From: Nitrolancea sp040255925
GTDB lineage: Bacteria; Chloroflexota; Chloroflexia; Thermomicrobiales; Thermomicrobiaceae
Assembly (NCBI GenBank): GCA_040255925.1
Contig: JBDZVX010000122.1
Span: 1 to 7,078 of the forward strand
Direction of reading: 5' to 3'
DNA length: 7,078 bases
Part shown: positions 1-5,739 of the stretch, one piece after another
Position numbering within the stretch: position 1 is the stretch's first letter
Layout of the letters: every line of letters begins with the position of its first letter
Notes under the pieces: generated by a model
Seen by the model: only the letters and a program-made list of their open reading frames with translations
What the model was told of the DNA's origin: nothing
Databases searched by the model: none
Program-made: the position numbers and the translations under genes

Positions 1-862
1 CGCTAAATGACCGCATCGCGAGAATAATCATCACCACGCCAAAGGCGAGCACGATGAGCCCATCGACCCAGGGATTCAATGAATGTCCGAACAACGAGGC
101 ACCGAGCTTGGCACCAACCTCCGGCGGCGGGTCTCCCGCGCTGAGCGCGACCTTTCGGATCGCGTCAACGCCGTAGGTCGCTGGGTTGATCCGGGTAAGA
201 ACCATTAACCAGCCGGGAATGTTGCTCAGTGGGAAGAGCGCCCCGGAAAGAAAGAAGAGCGGGAGCATCAGGAAGTTCATGATGAGCTGGAATCCCTCCA
301 TACTCTTCATCCGCGCCGCGAGGAAGAGACCCATCCCACTCAGCGCAAAGGCGAGAATAAACATCAATGGGATCAGTTCAAGAACTACCCGTAAGCTGAT
401 CGACACGCCAACAAACGGGGCAACGAGGAGCATAATGATTCCTTGGAGCATCGATGTCGTGCTCCCGCCGAGAGCCTTACCGACCGCCAGCGACCAGCGT
501 GGAACCGGTGCCACCAGCATTTCTTTGAGAAAGCCGAACTCCCGGTCCCAGATAATGGAGACGGCACCAAAGATCGCGGTGAAGAGAATCGCCATCGAAA
601 TGATCCCGGGAAAGATAAACTGAAGGTAGTTGAGGTCGCTTTTATCACCCCCAAGACTTCCCATTGATGGCGACAACCCGGCGCCAAACACGAACAAGAA
701 GAGGATCGGCTGGGCAAGACTACCGATGATCCGGCTCTTGTCCCGAAAGAACCGTAGGAGATCGCGATACCAAAGCGTGTAAATCGCGGAGAGGGCGGCG
801 CTGAAATCCCCGCTCGGCACGGGAGGGGGAGTTCGCCCCGCACGGGCCGCCGGTGCCGCCAT
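1..862 (-). CDS. ABC-2 type exporter permease, DrrB-like (C-terminus cut by window edge)
   Basis: This is the membrane subunit of an ABC-2 exporter, expected to form the channel for the ATPase encoded just upstream. The frame is open from an ATG at 862 to the left edge, giving 287 residues with no stop. The family is usually about 250-290 residues, so little is missing. Residues 1-20 are a Pro/Ala-rich cytoplasmic lead, followed by an amphipathic stretch (TLWYRDLLRFFRDK) and helices near 46-64, 82-104, 134-153, 159-183, 195-213 and 266-283. The cytoplasmic segment REFGFLKEMLVAPVPRWSL (108-126) and the late RINPATYGVDAIRK motif (224-237) are typical of daunorubicin-resistance/NodJ-type permeases. 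The start overlaps the ATPase stop (TAATG), so translational coupling is likely. The exported substrate cannot be read from the sequence; drugs, lipids or glycolipids are the usual ones. Confidence 0.93.
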   Translation of the reverse strand, partial: MAAPAARAGRTPPPVPSGDFSAALSAIYTLWYRDLLRFFRDKSRIIGSLAQPILFLFVFGAGLSPSMGSLGGDKSDLNYLQFIFPGIISMAILFTAIFGAVSIIWDREFGFLKEMLVAPVPRWSLAVGKALGGSTTSMLQGIIMLLVAPFVGVSISLRVVLELIPLMFILAFALSGMGLFLAARMKSMEGFQLIMNFLMLPLFFLSGALFPLSNIPGWLMVLTRINPATYGVDAIRKVALSAGDPPPEVGAKLGASLFGHSLNPWVDGLIVLAFGVVMIILAMRSFS

Positions 863-1905
863 TATCGGCCCCCTCGTCCGCGCATGCGCGCCCAATCACG
901 CATCTGTTGAGCCCCGCTAGTTTCTTCATCCCGCATCTCACGTCCGGTGACCCGGAGGAAGACATCGTCCAGGCTCGGGCGCCGGAGACTTACGGTCTGG
1001 ATCGGCACACCGAGATCCCGCACCAGGAGTGGGATGAACGCATCTCCCTGACTCACCTCCAGATGAAGGACACCGTTCACGTCGGTTGCCTCGATCCCAA
1101 ACCGCTCCCGCAAAATACTCATGGCACGGGCGTTGTCACTCGTTTTCAACGAGATAACTTCCCCGCCAACCATCGACTTCAGTCCTTCCGGCGTATTCAG
1201 CGCCACGATCTTTCCGTGATCCATGATCGCGATCCGGTCACACCGTTCAGCTTCATCCATGTAGTGGGTGGTGAGGAATACCGTCGTAGAGGTCTCCGCG
1301 CGCAGGCGGTCGATGTAGGCCCAGATATGTTGTCGCGTCTGGGGATCGAGCCCGATCGTCGGCTCATCAAGAAACAGGACGCGCGGCCGGTGGAGGAGGC
1401 CACGGGCAATCTCCAGCCGGCGCTTCATACCGCCCGAATAGCTCTTGGCCAGATCATTTCGACGGTCCCAGAGATCGACCATTCTCATCAGGGTCTCCGC
1501 TTGAGGAACCCAGACATCCCTGGGCAAGTTGTAAATACGGGCGTGGAACGCGAGATTCTCCAGGGCCGTGAGGTGCGAATCGAGACTTGGGTCTTGGAAA
1601 ATAATCCCGATCGAGCGGCGGACGGCTGCTGGATCGCGGGCAACGTCGAAGCCATTGATCGTCGCCCGGCCCGACGTAATCCGTAAGAGCGTGCAAAGCA
1701 TGTTAATCGTCGTGCTCTTCCCGGCTCCGTTTGGGCCAAGGAAGCCGAACAGTTCGCCCTCACTCACCGTGAACGAGACACCATCTACCGCGGTGAAGTC
1801 ACCGTATCGCTTTCGAAGTTCGTGCACCTCGATGATATTTGGGGCACCAGGGCCCGGTGTCCAGCCGAAGATGGAATCTGGCTGTACCGTCGAGTCGGTA
1901 ATCAT
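862..1905 (-). CDS. ABC transporter ATP-binding protein, DrrA-like
   Basis: This is the ATPase subunit that powers the adjacent ABC-2 permease. Numbered from the ATG at 1905 (347 residues), it shows Walker A GPNGAGKST (57-65), the Q-loop glutamine at 104 in IIFQDPSLD, signature YSGGMKRR (156-163), Walker B VLFLDEPT (176-183) and the H-loop histidine at 214 in TTHYMDEAE. All catalytic positions look intact. The C-terminal part, ending in RRPSLDDVFLRVTGR, matches the extension (DUF4162-like) common in DrrA/CcmA-type exporter ATPases, followed by an Arg/Gly-rich tail. An in-frame ATG at 1926 would add seven residues, but I prefer 1905 because GAGGGGGG (1914-1921) sits 8 nt before it, while 1926 has only a weak AGG close by. 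About 23 residues precede the conserved domain. The stop overlaps the permease start. Confidence 0.95.
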   Translation of the reverse strand: MITDSTVQPDSIFGWTPGPGAPNIIEVHELRKRYGDFTAVDGVSFTVSEGELFGFLGPNGAGKSTTINMLCTLLRITSGRATINGFDVARDPAAVRRSIGIIFQDPSLDSHLTALENLAFHARIYNLPRDVWVPQAETLMRMVDLWDRRNDLAKSYSGGMKRRLEIARGLLHRPRVLFLDEPTIGLDPQTRQHIWAYIDRLRAETSTTVFLTTHYMDEAERCDRIAIMDHGKIVALNTPEGLKSMVGGEVISLKTSDNARAMSILRERFGIEATDVNGVLHLEVSQGDAFIPLLVRDLGVPIQTVSLRRPSLDDVFLRVTGREMRDEETSGAQQMRDWARMRGRGGR

Positions 1906-1913
1906 CAGTGGAT

Positions 1914-1921
1914 CCCCCCTC
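1914..1921 (-). promoter_or_regulatory. Ribosome binding site deciding the ABC ATPase start
   Basis: On the minus strand GAGGGGGG stands 8 nt before the ATG at 1905 and lies after the competing ATG at 1926. This favours the shorter protein beginning MITDSTV. Confidence 0.6.
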
Positions 1922-1975
1922 ACCATCTACCTGGTGAACCACGTGAGCGGCGGCAAGGAACGCTTCCGCGCCGGT

Positions 1976-2251
1976 CTACTCAGACGCACCCGCCTCCGGT
2001 CGAGCTTCGCCGGGGTCGGGCTGGGTCGCCGCCGATACCAGATCGCGCAACCCGAAGGCGACGTGTAACACAATCCCGAGGAGCGAGACGGTGATCAGAA
2101 AACCCCCAACGGCAACATCATTGATTGTCGAATTGAGCCAATGCGCGCCCAACGGCTGGATGGAGAGGAAGAACGGCGCGACGCCGATCCAAGCACCGGC
2201 CAACAGGAGCAGGACCAGGGCGAAAACACCTGGCGAAACGGGACGATTCAT
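1976..2251 (-). CDS. Small two-helix membrane protein, SPW-repeat-like (second of pair)
   Basis: This 91-residue protein has two predicted membrane helices, about 9-31 and 46-67, separated by a short polar loop (PLGAHWLNSTIND). The segment LAGAWIGVAPFFL followed by VAVGGFLITVSLLGI resembles the SPW repeat, in which a glycine/tryptophan-bearing helix ends in a Ser/Ala-Pro-aromatic motif and is followed by a second helix. The exact SPW triplet is replaced by APF. The C-terminal 20 residues are polar and acidic. Its ATG overlaps the stop of the upstream gene as ATGA, and a strong Shine-Dalgarno GGAGG (2258-2262) lies 6 nt before it, so the two small proteins are probably made together. Function is unknown. 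Placement between two exporters suggests, by inference only, an accessory or membrane-stress role. Confidence 0.75.
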   Translation of the reverse strand: MNRPVSPGVFALVLLLLAGAWIGVAPFFLSIQPLGAHWLNSTINDVAVGGFLITVSLLGIVLHVAFGLRDLVSAATQPDPGEARPEAGASE

Positions 2252-2703
2252 CTTTCGCCTCCATACATGTGTGGGGTGCTAGTGTTCCCGGCGGTCATCT
2301 TCCGGCGCTCCGCCAGGTCGGCTGCCAGCGTTGCCGCAAGCGATGCTATTGCGCGATCGAACTCGTCACCAGTGACGCTCGCCTGAGCCGCCACTTCGGG
2401 CTGATCTTGCGCCGGTGCTTCGGCTTTCACCGGCGCTGCCGGAGCCGGCTTCACACCGATGATTCCCGCCGCCTTCAGCTCGCCACGCAGCGTGCCGATG
2501 AAGAGCAGGAGTCCGAGCAGCGCGACGGCGGCAACTCCGGCCCCCGTCCAGAAATCGATCTTCGTGGCTTTGGTCCAATCGTCACCGAACTGAAAACCGA
2601 GGGCGAAGGGAGCCACCATCAGCCAGGCCCCGGCGAGAAGCCCAAGAAGGCTGACGCCGATGCCCACAAAGTACTTCGCGATGCCAACCGTTCTCGTCGC
2701 CAT
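2248..2703 (-). CDS. Small two-helix membrane protein with cytoplasmic tail, SPW-repeat-like (first of pair)
   Basis: This 151-residue protein starts at the ATG at 2703 (MATRTVG). Two helices are predicted, about 11-35 and 52-71. LLAGAWLMVAPFALGF in the first is nearly the same motif as in the next gene (LAGAWIGVAPFFL), so the two look like paralogues of an SPW-type two-helix unit. A basic turn (LRGELK) is followed by an Ala/Pro/Lys linker (86-105) and a predicted amphipathic helix (DEFDRAIASLAATLAADLAERRK, 113-135 in two parts), which the shorter partner lacks. Upstream in-frame starts exist at 2715 (ATG with AAGG directly abutting) and 2730 (TTG). The conserved part begins after 2703, so I chose the shortest, but its ribosome site is not strong. 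The gene follows the antiporter by 36 nt, which include the perfect 10-bp palindrome TTCCCGGGAA at 2718-2727. Function unknown. Confidence 0.72.
   Translation of the reverse strand: MATRTVGIAKYFVGIGVSLLGLLAGAWLMVAPFALGFQFGDDWTKATKIDFWTGAGVAAVALLGLLLFIGTLRGELKAAGIIGVKPAPAAPVKAEAPAQDQPEVAAQASVTGDEFDRAIASLAATLAADLAERRKMTAGNTSTPHMYGGER
2258..2262 (-). promoter_or_regulatory. Strong ribosome binding site inside the upstream gene
   Basis: On the minus strand GGAGG lies 6 nt before the ATG at 2251, still within the coding sequence of the preceding small membrane protein. It fixes the start of the 91-residue protein and makes it independent of pure re-initiation. Confidence 0.8.
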
Positions 2704-2739
2704 CACGTGTCCCATCCTTCCCGGGAACAATCCCGATGC

Positions 2740-4716
2740 TTACGACGCCGATCGCCCATTCTGATGCCCATTGAGCGAGGTCACCGTCGCCTCTCGACCG
2801 TTCGAACGCTCATTCCCGTTACCAATGGCGTTCCGGCCAGCCACATAAGAAGCCAGGAGCGCGACCGCGAGCGGCTCAATCGACTCACGGACGACCGCGC
2901 GCCCACGTTCCGCATCGCTCCATTCCTGTGGATACTGGCCACGAGCGGTTGAGCCTAGCGTTTCCAATAGGTGGAGATCGGCGCCCGGCCGCTCCGCCTC
3001 CCTTGCCACCAGCGCCAGTGCGAGCCCGAGAACCGCGCTGCTACGGTCCGGCCGCTCCGGCGGCTCCGGTGTTACCGTCTGGGGTGCTACCCCATCTACC
3101 GGCGCATGGTGGCTCTTCCGTAACGGGATCTCCCGCAGGAAAAGGCACGCCACCAGACCCAGTATCATGACTCCCATGCCGACCGCGAAAAGATCCGTGA
3201 TGGCCGACCCCAAGCTGTCGCGGATGACTGTCATTAATTGGTCGAACATATCCAGCCCCTGCGTCCCAAGCGCGGCGAACGAATCCCGGACCTGTGCCGT
3301 CGCCTCGGGAGACAGGAGCAACTGTGGGTTCTTGACTGCCACTATTTGATCAGCGGGAATCCCCTCCCTCAGTGAATGAGGCAGATTGGCATCAAAGGCG
3401 TGGCTAAAGCGATTGGTCATCACCGAGCCGAAAAGAGCCACCCCGATCGTGCCGCCGATAGAACGAAAGAACTGGAGGCTGGATGTCACCTCACCAAGCC
3501 GGCTGAACGGGAACGCATTCTGGACGATGATCGTGAAGAGACTCATCATCACACCGATGCCCAGTCCGGTGATCACCATGTTTCGGATCACCAGCGTGTC
3601 GGTGGAGTCCACCGTCATCTGGGAAAGGAGGTACATCCCGACCGAAGCCACGGCAAAGCCGGAAAGCGACAGCACCTTGTAGCGGCCGGTCTTCGACATC
3701 AACATTCCACCGATAAAGCTGCTCACCATGAAGCCAAGCATCATCGGAGTCAGCACCGCGCCGGAGTTGGTTGCGCTATGGCCGAGCACTCCCTGGATGA
3801 AGAGCGGCAGATAGATAATGGTCCCGAACATTCCGACGCTGACCAGGAACATAGAAATGACCGACACCGAAAAGATGCTGTTCTTGAACAGCGACGGGGT
3901 GATGATCGGCTCTTTGGCCTTCGTCTCGACCAGCATGAAGGCGATGAGAATGACGACGGCCACGATAAGCAGGCCGATAATCTGGACCGACTCCCAGGCG
4001 TAATCGGTCCCAGCCCAGGAAAACGCGAGCAGAAGCGGGATGGCTCCGGCTACCAGAAGCACTGAACCGAGGTAATCGATCGAGTGCGCCCGCCGCTGCG
4101 TGACGCGCGGAAGCGCGATCCCAGCGGTCAAAAGTGCCAGAACACCGACCGGCATGTTGACGTAGAAGACCCAGCGCCAGCCCCAGTTGTCAGTGAGCCA
4201 CCCACCAAGGCTTGGTCCAACGATCGACGACAGGCCGAACATCCCGGTCATCAATCCCTGCCATTTTCCCCGCTCAGAGGGTGGGAAGATATCGCCGATG
4301 ATGACCAGGGCGATTGGGATCAACGCGCCGCCACCGAGCCCCTGGAGGCCGCGGAAGAGGATCAACTGGGTCATGTTTTGGGACATGCCGGCCAGCGCCG
4401 ACCCCGCCAGAAAAACGATCATGCCACCAAGGAAAAAGAGCCGGCGGCCATAAATGTCTGACAGCTTGCCGTAGATGGGAACCATCACCGTGGACGCCAG
4501 CATGTAGGCGGTAACGACCCACGCGTAATGCTCCAGCCCGTTGAAATCCGCGATGATGCGGGGTAACGCGGTCCCGACGATCGTCTGATCCAAGGCGGCG
4601 AGCAGCATGCCGAGCATCGTGCCCGCCATGACGAGCACGATCCGCTTCTTACTGAGCGTGCTGGTCATGGGCTGGACTCCGCCTGCCGCCTGAACATGTG
4701 TCGCAGTATCAGCCAT
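2740..4716 (-). CDS. DHA2 (EmrB/QacA) family MFS drug:H+ antiporter with long C-terminal tail
   Basis: This 658-residue inner-membrane antiporter probably exports drugs or other amphiphiles in exchange for protons. About fourteen helices can be placed between residues 24 and 527. Visible family marks are LDQTIVGTALPRI (42-54) in helix 1, the loop 2-3 motif GKLSDIYGRR (83-92), FRGLQGLGGGALIP (121-134) in helix 4 and the helix 5 motif GLSSIVGPSLGGWL (161-174). A hydrophilic loop of about 70 residues separates helices 13 and 14, as usual for DHA2 proteins. Residues 531-658 form an extra cytoplasmic tail: a Pro-rich linker, helical stretches around 560-575 and 600-628, then an Asn/Gly/Ser-rich end. 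The ATG at 4716 has GAGGGG 9 nt upstream; an ATG at 4668 is an alternative. The gene follows the MarR gene by 77 nt and is the likely regulatory target. The substrate is not predictable. Confidence 0.95.
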   Translation of the reverse strand: MADTATHVQAAGGVQPMTSTLSKKRIVLVMAGTMLGMLLAALDQTIVGTALPRIIADFNGLEHYAWVVTAYMLASTVMVPIYGKLSDIYGRRLFFLGGMIVFLAGSALAGMSQNMTQLILFRGLQGLGGGALIPIALVIIGDIFPPSERGKWQGLMTGMFGLSSIVGPSLGGWLTDNWGWRWVFYVNMPVGVLALLTAGIALPRVTQRRAHSIDYLGSVLLVAGAIPLLLAFSWAGTDYAWESVQIIGLLIVAVVILIAFMLVETKAKEPIITPSLFKNSIFSVSVISMFLVSVGMFGTIIYLPLFIQGVLGHSATNSGAVLTPMMLGFMVSSFIGGMLMSKTGRYKVLSLSGFAVASVGMYLLSQMTVDSTDTLVIRNMVITGLGIGVMMSLFTIIVQNAFPFSRLGEVTSSLQFFRSIGGTIGVALFGSVMTNRFSHAFDANLPHSLREGIPADQIVAVKNPQLLLSPEATAQVRDSFAALGTQGLDMFDQLMTVIRDSLGSAITDLFAVGMGVMILGLVACLFLREIPLRKSHHAPVDGVAPQTVTPEPPERPDRSSAVLGLALALVAREAERPGADLHLLETLGSTARGQYPQEWSDAERGRAVVRESIEPLAVALLASYVAGRNAIGNGNERSNGREATVTSLNGHQNGRSAS

Positions 4717-4725
4717 TCGCGATAT

Positions 4726-4731
4726 CCCCTC
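4726..4731 (-). promoter_or_regulatory. Ribosome binding site of the MFS antiporter
   Basis: On the minus strand GAGGGG lies 9 nt before the ATG at 4716 and supports the long N-terminus beginning MADTATH over the internal ATG at 4668. Confidence 0.6.
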
Positions 4732-4763
4732 GTACTCGTCACGCTGGAAGCCGGAAATCGACT

Positions 4764-4774
4764 AGGAACTTCCT
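4764..4774. promoter_or_regulatory. Short palindrome between marR and the antiporter (possible operator)
   Basis: The 77-nt gap contains the perfect 11-bp palindrome AGGAACTTCCT, centred 53 nt upstream of the antiporter start and next to a run of six A (T on the coding strand). It could be a protein-binding site, but it is short and no second copy was found near the marR promoter. The stem is too small to be a credible terminator. Confidence 0.2.
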
Positions 4775-4793
4775 TCAAAAAACAAATCGCCGG

Positions 4794-5234
4794 TTACTTC
4801 CTCGTCGAGGTCATGACCCGTACGAGCGCTTGTAACCCCTGATACAAGGCCACCAGATCGTCGTCGCTAAGCTCAGACAGCCAAAGCCGGTAAAGCTTTT
4901 GGTTCCCCTGGCGGAGCCGCCCGGCGAGATCTTCCCCTCCCGGGGTGAGGCGAACCAGCATCCTTCGCCGGTCGGAAGGGTCCTCCGCCCGTTCAGCGAG
5001 ACCGGCGTGGACCAGCCGGTCAACTAGGTGGCTCGCGGTCGGCAAGCTCACCCGTAGCGTCTCGGCCAACCGGCCTATCGTTGACTGCCCCTCACAGCTC
5101 AGGACCATCAGGGTCCGGACCTGCGCCATCGATAGATCGACCTCTAACCAAACCGGCGCGATCCCCTGACGAGAGCGGGCGACACCTTTGAAGAGTTCCA
5201 TGATCTTTTCAACGAGATCGTCGTGTGTCTCCAC
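4794..5234 (-). CDS. MarR-family transcriptional regulator
   Basis: This is a small winged-helix regulator, probably a dimeric repressor released by a ligand that the neighbouring exporters remove. With the GTG at 5234 it has 146 residues, the usual MarR length. An N-terminal dimerisation helix (4-20) is followed by the core LSMAQVRTLMVL (34-45), the helix-turn-helix STIGRLAETLRVSLPTASHL (51-70) with VDRLVHAGL after it, and the family wing ERAEDPSDRRRMLVRLT (81-97). C-terminal helices (100-142) complete the dimer interface. A single Cys (47) is present, so a thiol-switch mechanism is not obvious. An in-frame TTG at 5252 would add six residues but has no Shine-Dalgarno; GGGAAAGG (5243-5250) lies 8 nt before the GTG. 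It is the first gene of the cluster and probably regulates itself and the exporters. Confidence 0.93.
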   Translation of the reverse strand: METHDDLVEKIMELFKGVARSRQGIAPVWLEVDLSMAQVRTLMVLSCEGQSTIGRLAETLRVSLPTASHLVDRLVHAGLAERAEDPSDRRRMLVRLTPGGEDLAGRLRQGNQKLYRLWLSELSDDDLVALYQGLQALVRVMTSTRK

Positions 5235-5242
5235 GGTATGGG

Positions 5243-5250
5243 CCTTTCCC
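5243..5250 (-). promoter_or_regulatory. Ribosome binding site deciding the marR start
   Basis: On the minus strand GGGAAAGG stands 8 nt before the GTG at 5234. The upstream TTG at 5252 has no such sequence, so the GTG start is preferred. Confidence 0.55.
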
Positions 5251-5274
5251 AATCAGCAATAAAGTCCGTCTCCC

Positions 5275-5303
5275 ATCGTAGCAATTTAGTTCGAAGACGT
5301 CAA
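5275..5303 (-). promoter_or_regulatory. Sigma-70-like promoter of the marR-exporter cluster
   Basis: Read on the minus strand there is a -35 box TTGACG (5303-5298), a 17-bp spacer and a -10 box TACGAT (5280-5275). Each box differs from consensus at one or two positions and the spacing is ideal. Transcription would begin near 5268, leaving a leader of about 35 nt before the GTG of marR. This is the only strong promoter seen in the window. Confidence 0.7.
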
Positions 5304-5326
5304 GCTATTCGATGACTTGGTAGCAA
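5278..5326. repeat. Nested direct repeats over the marR promoter (candidate operator)
   Basis: GTAGCAA occurs at 5278-5284 and again at 5320-5326. Inside this pair TTCGAAGAC (5290-5298) and TTCGATGAC (5308-5316) form a second direct pair with one mismatch. The distance from GTAGCAA to TTCGA is 12 bp on the left, and from the second TTCGA to the second GTAGCAA is also 12 bp. The left half covers the -10 box, spacer and -35 edge. This is where a MarR-type repressor would be expected to bind, although MarR sites are usually inverted rather than direct repeats. Confidence 0.35.
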
Positions 5327-5349
5327 AGAAGGGATGTAAATCCGACCGG

Positions 5350-5381
5350 CCGCCGGTGATCCGGCGGGAAAAAGCCGCCGG
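5350..5381. repeat. Three-block element forming two mutually exclusive hairpins
   Basis: CCGCCGG (5350-5356), CCGGCGG (5361-5367) and CCGCCGG (5375-5381) follow each other. The middle block is the exact reverse complement of both outer blocks. It can therefore pair left, with a TGAT loop, or right, with a GAAAAAG loop, but not both. Either stem has 7 G-C pairs. It lies upstream of the marR promoter, so it would be transcribed only by rightward transcription starting to its left, for which no good promoter was seen. It may equally act as DNA, or be a worn repeat. Confidence 0.5.
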
Positions 5382-5396
5382 ACTTGGCCAGGAACC

Positions 5397-5426
5397 ATGA
5401 GCGGGACCGCAAAGAGATGGTATATT
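5397..5426 (+). promoter_or_regulatory. Weak candidate rightward promoter for the secreted protein
   Basis: TGGTATATT (5418-5426) fits an extended -10 element (TG, one base, then a TATAAT-like hexamer). The -35 region is poor: ATGAGC at 5397-5402 with an 18-bp spacer matches consensus at three positions. If used, it would leave a leader of roughly 300 nt before the ATG at 5740. No better rightward promoter was found closer to that gene. Confidence 0.22.
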
Positions 5427-5548
5427 CCAGCGCGGGTCAATTCGGGGTGCATCCGAAAGCCGTGAAGGTCTGGGCGCGAACGTACGGCGGGAGTTTCGAG
5501 CCGATCGTGCCGGGGAACGGACAACCAAGCGGCTGTATCAGGAGTTAA
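5417..5548 (+). pseudogene. Possible relic of a helix-turn-helix (transposase-like) protein
   Basis: A 43-codon frame from ATG 5417 to TAA 5548, open further upstream to the stop at 5357, encodes SSAGQFGVHPKAVKVWARTY and then GGSFEPIVPG. The pattern FGVHPK.V..W.R.YGGS resembles the recognition-helix part of homeodomain-like helix-turn-helix domains found at the N-terminus of many transposases. Nothing like the rest of such a protein follows in this frame. The neighbouring frame stays open downstream (for example RTTKRLYQELIRW) and could reflect a frameshift. The ribosome site is poor. I read it as a decayed fragment; it could also be chance similarity. Confidence 0.28.
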
Positions 5549-5586
5549 TCCGGTGGGAAGTACAACGATCTGACCCGTACAGCAGC

Positions 5587-5616
5587 ACGAGAGGGCGGAG
5601 TGCGGCATCCTCTCGT
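5587..5616. other. Strong isolated stem-loop in the leader region
   Basis: ACGAGAGG (5587-5594) pairs perfectly with CCTCTCGT (5609-5616), giving an 8-bp stem and a 14-base loop (GCGGAGTGCGGCAT). No T-run follows on either strand, so it does not look like an intrinsic terminator. It lies about 120 nt upstream of the secreted-protein start and would be part of its leader if transcription begins further left. Confidence 0.4.
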
Positions 5617-5739
5617 CCGGGCCCATATCGAAGACTCCAGGGGCTACCGGATCTGGTCCGGATTTCACGCGGCGGCTCGGGGGCCCCGCCGTGCCGGGTC
5701 CACCCTGGCGGCCAAGATGGGGAAGAGAGAAGGGAAACC

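Larger units (their letters stand above)
5235..5739. other. Intergenic region between divergent genes
   Basis: About 505 bases separate the GTG of marR from the ATG of the secreted Ig-like protein. No full-length gene is supported here. Minus-strand open frames over 5286-5930 have proline/arginine/serine-rich translations with no recognisable domain and read across the signal-peptide region of the opposite gene, so they are taken as shadows. Supported contents are the marR promoter and its repeats, the three-block hairpin element, the helix-turn-helix-like short frame, a weak rightward promoter candidate and the hairpin at 5587-5616. The GC-rich stretch 5620-5716 shows short inverted repeats (for example CCGGA/TCCGG at 5647-5661) but nothing I can name. 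Confidence 0.6.

Noticed and set aside
853..1686. A 277-residue plus-strand open frame opposite the ABC ATPase.
   Set aside because: It lies wholly antisense to a gene with all ABC ATPase motifs intact and its translation shows no domain; it is a shadow of codon bias.
3376..4065. A 229-residue plus-strand open frame rich in His, Asp and Arg.
   Set aside because: It is antisense to the membrane helices of the antiporter; the charged composition is what complementing hydrophobic codons gives.
4717..4793. Possible terminator between marR and the antiporter (T-run on the coding strand).
   Set aside because: No stable stem directly precedes the T-run, and the nearby 11-bp palindrome follows rather than precedes it.
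5320..5430. GCAAAG motifs at 5323-5328 and 5409-5414 recalling the c-di-GMP-I riboswitch core.
   Set aside because: The accompanying conserved GGCAAACC-type and closing segments are absent, so the motif alone is likely chance.
5476..5615. Pieces resembling the c-di-AMP (ydaO) riboswitch: GGGGAAC, GGAGTTAATCC and CTGACCCGTACAGC in the right order.
   Set aside because: Each piece differs from the family consensus at positions that are normally invariant, and the spacing is off (for example an insertion within the GGGGAACCA-like block). A covariance scan would be needed; by eye it is not supported.
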